Assembly (NCBI GenBank): GCA_030146225.1
Contig: JASLCA010000164.1
Location: 1-13,336 of the forward strand
Source: Sphingobacterium sp.
GTDB lineage: Bacteria > Bacteroidota > Bacteroidia > Sphingobacteriales > Sphingobacteriaceae
Reading direction: 5' to 3'
Length of the DNA: 13,336 nucleotides
In this document: one piece after another, positions 7,243 through 13,336 of the stretch
Position numbering within the stretch: position 1 is the first letter of the stretch
Layout of the letters: every line of letters starts with the position of its first letter
The notes under the pieces: model-generated
Seen by the model: the letters and a program-made list of their open reading frames with translations, nothing else
What the model was told of the DNA's origin: nothing
Databases searched by the model: none
Position numbers and translations under genes: made by a program

Positions 7243-9633
7243 TTACTCATCTCGCAAGCTGTTTATGGGATTAGTTCTCGCTGCACGGATGGCCAATGCA
7301 CTTATAGTGAACAAGGCAAGGCAAATGGAAAATAAGCCAGCTACTGCAAATGTCCACCACTGTATGTCAATGCGGTAAACGAAGTCTGCCAACCATTTAT
7401 TCATAATCCACCATGCGATAGGTGAGGCGATAATAATTGACAAGATGACCAGCTTCAGAAAATCCTTTGAGAGCATAGCTACAATACCCGATACCGAGGC
7501 GCCAAGCACCTTGCGAATGCCAATCTCCTTTTGCCGCTGCATGGTCGCAAAGGAAACTAAACCGAGTAAGCCTAATGCCGCAATAAAGATGGCGAAGCCT
7601 GCAAATATTGCCGTCAAGGTGCCTGTACGTTTTTCATACACAAACTTAGACGCATAGGCTTCATCCACAAAGCGGATGCTGACAGGGTCATTTGGATTAT
7701 ATTTTTTTAAGATAGCCGACAAGCCCTCCATATTGTCCACGAGCTTATGCTGTGTATTTAGCCGTACATGTATAAAGCCAAACCAGCTCGCAGGTCCTTT
7801 GACAATCATAGGCTCAATCTTTTCAAAAGGAGAACTCCAAATAAAGTCCTGTATAACCCCGACCACATGCAATGTCTCCTCGTATTGCGTGCCTTTTTGC
7901 GCAATGATTTGTGCGCCTACAGGCTCGCTAAGCCCCATGCGCTTGACAGCTGCTTCATTCAGCAGGACCGCAGTAGAATCTGTCGCATAGGTATAGCCAT
8001 CGATATCGCGTCCTGCTAGGAGTTTTATACCCATGGTATGGGTAAAGTCGACATCGCTACTCATCATATTAAAAACGGCTTCAAAATCTTCAGGCTTGCT
8101 ATTTGGCCAGGAAAAGCCCCAGCTATTGCTCGCATAATGGCTGATACGGCCCAAGGTTTTGGTAACATGGCTAGCAATACCTTTTTCCAATAGTTCCTTG
8201 CGAATAAGATTGTAATTTTTTCCGAGGTCACCATCCAATGCTGCATAAACAAGGTCTTGTTGATTATAGCCTTTATCTCGATTTTGTCCATGCCGAATCT
8301 GCTGTGCAATAATTAGCGTACAAATCCCCAGGCAGATAGAGATGGTAAACTGTGCAGCCACCAGTATTTGTCGCGGCTTAAAGCCTTGGCGAAAGGCATG
8401 AAAGTTCCCCTTTAAGGTTTTGATCGGCTCAAAGGAAGCCAGCACAAATGCCGGGTATATGCCCGCAGCCAAGGCTGTAAATAAGATAATACCTATAAAT
8501 AGACTCCAAAAAATACTTGCCTGCCCGCTAATGCCAATCGCTGTCCCATTAAGGGTGTTGAAATAGGGCAATGCAATAAGGGTAAGAACAATAGCAAGCA
8601 GCCCCGCACATACTGTCAATAGCAGTGATTCTGTTAAAAATTGAACAATTAATGTTCTTTTAGGTGCGCCCACCACCTTACGAACGCCCACCTCTTTAGC
8701 TCGACGCTCAGCGCCGGCAGTACTTAGGTTGATAAAGTTAATACAAGCAATCAATAGAATGAAAAAGCCGATAAGGGCAAACATTTGTACAGTAACTAGG
8801 TTGCCAGCAAGCATTTTTCCATTTTCAGACTTGTTGTACAAGTGCCAACGCGCAGCTGGATACAGATAGATTGTCGCTTGCGTTTCATTGTTGGTATGCT
8901 CTTTAACCAAATTTTCAATCTTATTGTTTACGGCAACTAGATTGCTGTTTTCCTTTAGGAGTACATAGGTTTTATGATTATAACTTGTCCAGCTTGGCGT
9001 TCCGTCCATGCCACCCCAGCCAGCTACCTTCAGAAACTCCCAAGAACAAAAGAGTGTCTTACCATAAAAACTCGAGTTGCTAGGGATGTCCTCAACTACG
9101 GCTTGTACCTGCATGCTAGCAAGGCTATCAATATGTACTGTTTTCCCGATAGGGTTTTCTGTTCCAAATAAATTTTGGGCTAAGGATGCTGTAAGTACAA
9201 TATTGTTTGGCGAAGACAATGCTTTTGCCGTATTGCCCGCCAAGACCTTAAAGTCAAAGAGATCAAAAAAAGCGGCGTCGGAGGCTACCCCTGCAGCCCT
9301 AAAGCGTTCATTATTGGTATACAGCATTTGATGTACATCCCCCGTACGTACGACGGCTTCTATTTCGGGATGATCTTGTTGCAGGATGGGACCTAATACA
9401 GCGGGAGTAGCACCCCATGTATGCGCTTCCCCTTCGAAGGTATCCAAGGTATAGACCTGGGCGATTCGATCTGCTTTCGTATAGAAAGTGTCAAATTTTA
9501 ATTCTGAATTGATCCACATGCCAATTATTAAGGCAATGCTAATACCTAAGGCTAAGCCGAGGATATTGATACTGGCATAAGCTTTATTTTTTTGTAAAGT
9601 CCGCCAAGCTATTTTTATATGATTTTTTATCAT
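7243..9633 (-). CDS. FtsX-like ABC permease (double FtsX/MacB_PCD)
   Basis: This 796-residue inner-membrane permease starts MIKNHIKIAWRTLQKNKAYA. Membrane segments are estimated at residues 20-42, 283-305, 333-355, 373-396, 423-445, 672-696, 726-745 and 759-782. The coupling motifs are KEVGVRKVVGAPK (313-325) and KEIGIRKVLGASV (702-714), and the tail is NPINSLRDE. Both halves keep the family pattern, so the protein is probably active. The second periplasmic region (about 446-670) differs strongly from those of its paralogues, as expected if these domains recognise substrates or partners. The ATG has no Shine-Dalgarno, only an A-rich leader. It is followed after 20 bp by the next permease and preceded by a 108-bp spacer. 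No adaptor or ATPase lies next to it. Confidence 0.93.
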   Translation of the reverse strand: MIKNHIKIAWRTLQKNKAYASINILGLALGISIALIIGMWINSELKFDTFYTKADRIAQVYTLDTFEGEAHTWGATPAVLGPILQQDHPEIEAVVRTGDVHQMLYTNNERFRAAGVASDAAFFDLFDFKVLAGNTAKALSSPNNIVLTASLAQNLFGTENPIGKTVHIDSLASMQVQAVVEDIPSNSSFYGKTLFCSWEFLKVAGWGGMDGTPSWTSYNHKTYVLLKENSNLVAVNNKIENLVKEHTNNETQATIYLYPAARWHLYNKSENGKMLAGNLVTVQMFALIGFFILLIACINFINLSTAGAERRAKEVGVRKVVGAPKRTLIVQFLTESLLLTVCAGLLAIVLTLIALPYFNTLNGTAIGISGQASIFWSLFIGIILFTALAAGIYPAFVLASFEPIKTLKGNFHAFRQGFKPRQILVAAQFTISICLGICTLIIAQQIRHGQNRDKGYNQQDLVYAALDGDLGKNYNLIRKELLEKGIASHVTKTLGRISHYASNSWGFSWPNSKPEDFEAVFNMMSSDVDFTHTMGIKLLAGRDIDGYTYATDSTAVLLNEAAVKRMGLSEPVGAQIIAQKGTQYEETLHVVGVIQDFIWSSPFEKIEPMIVKGPASWFGFIHVRLNTQHKLVDNMEGLSAILKKYNPNDPVSIRFVDEAYASKFVYEKRTGTLTAIFAGFAIFIAALGLLGLVSFATMQRQKEIGIRKVLGASVSGIVAMLSKDFLKLVILSIIIASPIAWWIMNKWLADFVYRIDIQWWTFAVAGLFSICLALFTISALAIRAARTNPINSLRDE

Positions 9634-9741
9634 GATTTTTTATACTAGTTGATTAGCCCAGATTATGATTGTAGCATCTACCTTGCAAAAAGGCTAGAAA
9701 AAGACTAGGCATACTTTCTACCGCTTCAGATCTTCTAATTA

Positions 9742-12108
9742 TTAATCGTCTCTAAGACTTTGAACAGGATTAGCTAAAGCAGCTCTGATGGCCTTGTAGC
9801 TTACTGTAGCCATGGCTATGCCTATTGCGATAGTCCCTGAAAAGACCAACATCCACCACTGAAATTCAATTCTATAGGTAAAATTGTTAAGCCAATTGCT
9901 CAGCAACCACCAAGCAATAGGGGCGGCAATTAAAATTCCGATAAGCACCAGCTTTATAAAGTCCTTGGAAAGCATGCTGGCAATGCTGAGCACCGATGCG
10001 CCTAAAACCTTCCGAATCCCAATCTCTTTAATACGTGTCTCCGCGATATAGGATGCTAAGCCAAATAATCCCAAGCAAGATATAAATATGGCCAACAAGG
10101 AGAAAAGCATAGTAAGTCTGGCCATCTGCTCTTGATCCTTAAACTTTTCGGCATAGCGTTGATCTACAAAGTTGAAGGTGAAAGGGTAGTTCGGGTTTAT
10201 GATTTTTAAAGTCTTTTCTATCCCCGCTAAGTTGTCTTTGAGGGGCTTTGTCGGATTTGTCCGTACAACAATATTGTAGAGGTAGTTTTTTGAAGGATAA
10301 ATTAATAAGGGCTTTATATCGCTATAAGGGTCACCTGAAATATGATCCTGAAGCACCCCTGCTATTGTGTAGTTTGTATCGCCCCATTTTAAGTTTTTTC
10401 CAACAGGATTTTCTAGTCCCATACTTTGGATAGCCGTCTCATTTAGTAATACCATCGCACTATCCGCGGGCATACGAGCAAGATCAAAATCACGACCTTC
10501 AACTAAGGTTAGGCCCAAGGTGCTTACAAAGTCACTTTCAGCCCTGATAAGTTCAAAAGAGCTATTCTTAACCTGTTCTGGACTTGCTCCTTCCCAAGCA
10601 AAGCTGCCCCCAGCAGTTGAAGCATTGCGGGTTATGGTCCAGCCTGTACGGGTAACTTGCTCCGCCAAGCCGCTTTGTAAAAGCTCACTCTTTAATACGC
10701 CGTAATTCTTGTCTATATCCCCTTCTGCAGGGATTTCAATTAAATGCGCGACTTGATAACCAGTCTCTCTTTCGCCTGCATGCTGAATCTGTAGTCGGAT
10801 AACCAAGCTGGCAACAATCAACAGCACCGCGATACCAAATTGCAGGATTACAAGACACTCGCGAAGGCTAATTGGAAAGCGAAATCCTCCCTTGTTGCCC
10901 TTTAAATTCTTTAAAGGATTAAGTGCCGATAGCACAAAAGCAGGGTATATCCCAGCCATTAAGCCTGTCAAGAGCACAAATGCCAAGGCGCAAAGCCATA
11001 GGCTAGGTTCCGACCAGTTTATTTGGATTGGTTGATCAAGGATGCTATTAAAGACCGGCAGAAAAGCCAGCAGCAGGAGCATAGCAAGCATTCCAGCAAG
11101 CAAAGCAAGTAAAGAGGATTCAATCAAAAATTGTTGAATAAGGCTAGATTTACGCGCGCCAACCACCTTGCGAACCCCCACCTCTTTACTCCGTTTCTGA
11201 CTGCGTGCCGTCGCCAAATTCATAAAGTTTATACAAGCAATTAGCAAGATTAATAGGCCAAGGCCAGCAATCATCCGCACTTGATTAATCTTACCAGCTA
11301 CTGGAACCCCATTTTCGCATGTGCTATAAAGGTGCATCTTAGCCATAGGATACAAGAATATGGAGGAATGCTTTAAATCAGTTGCCTTACTGCTTAGAAA
11401 TGGGGCAATCTTTTGATTGAAAAGTTCTAAATCCGTATTGTCAGCAACTTTTATAAAGGTATAATAGGTGTTGGTATTCCAGTTGCTGCCTGAATTAGCA
11501 ATGGTTTGGGCTGTTAATGGGATAAGATAACTGAAGTCGAAATCCGTATAGCTGGGGAGATCCTTTAGGACCCCCGTAACCAGATACGGCTTATCATTGT
11601 TCATGATTATATGCTTGTTAATTGGGTTTTCGGCTCCAAATAAATTCTTAGCAAGCGATTCAGTAATAACGATATTATAAGGGGAATTCAAAGCCTGCTC
11701 GCTGTTCCCACTGATAAGTTCAAAGCCAAACAATTGAATAAAGTCTGGGTCCACCTGATTTCCCTTAGATTTCAGGTCTTTATCGGCATAGCTAAAGAGA
11801 TCTTCAGATGACCAATACATGCGTGCTGTAAGCAGGACTTCTGGATAAGCTGCTTTTAAGCTTTCCCCAGCAGGGGCAGAAGTAATATCATGCACTGACT
11901 CCTTGCCTTCGTTGCTATTTTTAGTCCAAAGCTTGTGTATATTTTCTTGATCCTTGTAGAAGTTATCATACTGAAATTGATTTTGCACCCAAAAAGCAAT
12001 CAGAAGGACCGCAGCAATGCCTACCGCAAGTCCAGTAATATTGATGGCTGCATAACCTTTGTTTTTTAACAGGTTACGCCAAGCAATTTTTATGTGATTT
12101 ATTATCAT
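9742..12108 (-). CDS. FtsX-like ABC permease (double FtsX/MacB_PCD)
   Basis: This 788-residue permease starts MIINHIKIAWRNLLKNKGYA and appears closest by eye to the 9633 permease; shared strings include NPI near residues 161-163, AGIYPAFVLSA (385-395) and AxGDIxKNY (461-469). Membrane segments are estimated at 20-42, 278-300, 329-350, 367-392, 414-437, 663-687, 717-737 and 752-775. The coupling motifs are KEVGVRKVVGARK (308-320) and KEIGIRKVLGASV (694-706); the tail is NPVQSLRDD. A weak GGAA sits just before the ATG at 12106-12108. Spacers of 109 bp upstream and 108 bp downstream separate it from neighbouring permeases, so a shared transcript is likely but separate promoters cannot be ruled out. 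The similarity to the 9633 protein points to a tandem duplication followed by divergence. Substrate unknown. Confidence 0.93.
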   Translation of the reverse strand: MIINHIKIAWRNLLKNKGYAAINITGLAVGIAAVLLIAFWVQNQFQYDNFYKDQENIHKLWTKNSNEGKESVHDITSAPAGESLKAAYPEVLLTARMYWSSEDLFSYADKDLKSKGNQVDPDFIQLFGFELISGNSEQALNSPYNIVITESLAKNLFGAENPINKHIIMNNDKPYLVTGVLKDLPSYTDFDFSYLIPLTAQTIANSGSNWNTNTYYTFIKVADNTDLELFNQKIAPFLSSKATDLKHSSIFLYPMAKMHLYSTCENGVPVAGKINQVRMIAGLGLLILLIACINFMNLATARSQKRSKEVGVRKVVGARKSSLIQQFLIESSLLALLAGMLAMLLLLAFLPVFNSILDQPIQINWSEPSLWLCALAFVLLTGLMAGIYPAFVLSALNPLKNLKGNKGGFRFPISLRECLVILQFGIAVLLIVASLVIRLQIQHAGERETGYQVAHLIEIPAEGDIDKNYGVLKSELLQSGLAEQVTRTGWTITRNASTAGGSFAWEGASPEQVKNSSFELIRAESDFVSTLGLTLVEGRDFDLARMPADSAMVLLNETAIQSMGLENPVGKNLKWGDTNYTIAGVLQDHISGDPYSDIKPLLIYPSKNYLYNIVVRTNPTKPLKDNLAGIEKTLKIINPNYPFTFNFVDQRYAEKFKDQEQMARLTMLFSLLAIFISCLGLFGLASYIAETRIKEIGIRKVLGASVLSIASMLSKDFIKLVLIGILIAAPIAWWLLSNWLNNFTYRIEFQWWMLVFSGTIAIGIAMATVSYKAIRAALANPVQSLRDD

Positions 12109-12191
12109 TTCATTCCGTATTAAATGGTTTAGTAGCGAGCTGGTTTACGGCCGGTCAAGGCATCAACTGCTCATGTGCGCTACGCATAAAC

Positions 12192-12213
12192 GTTTAATTG
12201 TTCCATATTAAAC
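12192..12213. repeat. weak 7-bp inverted repeat in spacer between permease genes
   Basis: GTTTAAT (12192-12198) and ATTAAAC (12207-12213) flank an 8-base spacer just downstream of the stop at 12218-12220. On the minus strand it would form a small AT-rich hairpin without a proper U-tail. It may be a weak terminator or attenuator, or chance. Confidence 0.25.
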
Positions 12214-12217
12214 AAGT

Positions 12218-13336
12218 CTATTCGTCCCGCAGGCTTTCCACAGGGTTGATAATCGCTACTTTAATGGCTTGGTAGCTTACGGTACCTACTGCGATAATGC
12301 TTGCGAATAGGCCTGCTAGGAAAAAGACCCACCATTCTATCTCAATCCTATAGGCAAAGTCATTTAGCCAATTGCTCATGGTCCACCAGGCTATGGGCGA
12401 TGCAATTAAAATGGCGAGCAATACGAGTTTGACAAAATTTCGGGATAACATGCTGACGATTCCAGGTATCGAGGCGCCCAGCACCTTGCGAATCCCAATT
12501 TCCTTGCTGCGTTGGAATGCTGTCAATGTTGATAGTCCAAATAGGCCTAAGCAGCTTAGTAGTACCGTGACAATTGTAGCTAAATCAATCAGTTTTGCAG
12601 TGCGTTGCTCTGTCTCATAGAGGTTTTTAATGCGTTCCTCATTGAATTTATATTCAAATGCCGCATTAGGATAAAAGTTTTTCCATTCTTTTTCCATGAT
12701 TGCGATTGCGGAAGCCCATTTTCTGCTATCATCAGGCAGCTTGATGTTAAACATTTGCAATTGGGATCTACTACTGGATGAAGCCAGTAATAAAGATTCA
12801 ATCTTCGATCGTAAAGAACGCTGATTAAAATCTTTGAAGACACCTACGATGGGGTGATTGATCCCGCTATGGCTTGTTAATATTTGACCAATAGCAGCTT
12901 CAGGATTTTTAAAACCAAGTTCTTTTAAGGTAGTCTCACTAATCAATACATCCCGCATTGTATCTGTTTGCTGTATGTTTTTGCCTGCCAAAAGTTCAAT
13001 CTTGTAAAGATCCAAGTAATCTTCATCAATGTATTTACGAGGCGTCTGTAATTGTACCCGACCTGTATCTACCTGTAAGTAATAAACATTCCCCCAATAG
13101 TTATTGTTGAGCGGTTCATGCCCCAATGCCACAGCAGCTATTTCAGGATATTTCTGCAGTGCCTGCTTGTATAGAAATGGATTAACATCACTATTCTGAT
13201 AGGATCTATAGGGCATGGCTATGTTGACCACGGCTTGGTGAGAAAAGCCTAAGTCCGAATTAAGTGTGAAGTCTAGCTGCTTGCCCATTATTAAGGCACA
13301 AACAATAAAAAATTGGGCAATAATAAACTGAAACAC
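12218..13336 (-). CDS. FtsX-like ABC permease, N-terminal half outside window
   Basis: The visible 372 residues are the second half of a permease like its neighbours. The frame is open at the window edge (the last codon reads GTG but aligns with the middle of the paralogues' fifth membrane segment), so no start lies here. Visible parts are the end of that segment (residues 3-17 of the fragment), a periplasmic domain to about 245 containing LLAGKN and VGVFKDFN, and three C-terminal membrane segments near 246-270, 302-320 and 334-356. The coupling motif KEIGIRKVLGASI is at 278-290 and the tail is NPVESLRDE. The gene is presumably intact, with about 420 further residues outside. A 109-bp spacer separates its stop from the next permease. 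Confidence 0.92.
   Translation of the reverse strand: MFQFIIAQFFIVCALIMGKQLDFTLNSDLGFSHQAVVNIAMPYRSYQNSDVNPFLYKQALQKYPEIAAVALGHEPLNNNYWGNVYYLQVDTGRVQLQTPRKYIDEDYLDLYKIELLAGKNIQQTDTMRDVLISETTLKELGFKNPEAAIGQILTSHSGINHPIVGVFKDFNQRSLRSKIESLLLASSSSRSQLQMFNIKLPDDSRKWASAIAIMEKEWKNFYPNAAFEYKFNEERIKNLYETEQRTAKLIDLATIVTVLLSCLGLFGLSTLTAFQRSKEIGIRKVLGASIPGIVSMLSRNFVKLVLLAILIASPIAWWTMSNWLNDFAYRIEIEWWVFFLAGLFASIIAVGTVSYQAIKVAIINPVESLRDE

Noticed and set aside
7676..8309. Open frames on the plus strand and an 81-codon minus frame inside the 9633 permease
   Set aside because: They lie wholly within a well-supported permease gene in other frames, show no recognisable domain, and their sequences look like shadow translations.
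9634..9741. Terminator from CTAG...CTAG followed by TTTTTG in the 108-bp spacer
   Set aside because: Only four base pairs form before a mismatch; too weak to call.
12589..12843. 84-codon minus-strand frame overlapping the partial permease
   Set aside because: It is an alternative frame within a gene whose own frame carries all the conserved FtsX motifs.
447..13336. Naming the system MacAB or LolCDE
   Set aside because: No ATPase-permease fusion, no MacA adaptor, no LolA/LolB, and the permeases have two FtsX halves; only superfamily membership is supported.

Overview
The window looks like chromosomal DNA from a member of the Bacteroidota. The evidence is the large double-FtsX permeases of about 790-800 residues with C-terminal signatures such as KEIGIRKVLGASV and NP(I/V)xSLRDE, the near absence of strong Shine-Dalgarno sequences, a GC content judged by eye in the low-to-mid 40s percent, and a ClbS/DfsB-like protein of the type I remember from Sphingobacteriales and Chitinophagales. 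Genus-level placement is not possible from what is visible.

Layout, left to right: (1) positions 2-409, plus strand, the 3' part of a ClbS/DfsB-like (DUF1706, DinB-like four-helix) gene; (2) positions 394-439, a long hairpin that can serve as a terminator for both converging transcripts; (3) everything else, 447-13336, lies on the minus strand and belongs to one ABC-transporter cluster. Read in the direction of transcription (right to left) the cluster holds a permease cut by the window edge (12218-13336), three full-length paralogous permeases (9742-12108, 7243-9633, 4814-7222), a 193-bp spacer rich in dyad symmetry, a fifth permease (2236-4620), an exported protein with a regular 34-residue SDYY repeat (1126-2229), and one MacB/LolD-type ATPase (447-1115). 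The last three genes are separated by only 6 and 10 bp and are almost certainly one operon.

How they may work together: the permeases carry no ATPase domain, and only one ATPase gene is visible. It probably powers the permease encoded in its own operon and may also serve the others. No MacA/HlyD-type periplasmic adaptor or TolC-type outer-membrane channel is seen, so this is not a standard MacAB-TolC pump within these bounds. The substrate is unknown. The exported SDYY-repeat protein between permease and ATPase is the most distinctive part and is a candidate periplasmic or outer-surface partner of the 4620 permease.

No RNA genes, insertion sequences, CRISPR arrays or att-like sites were found. 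No stretch longer than 300 bp lacks a gene. The spacers at 9634-9741 and 12109-12217 hold no convincing promoter; the first contains nothing I can name and the second one weak dyad.
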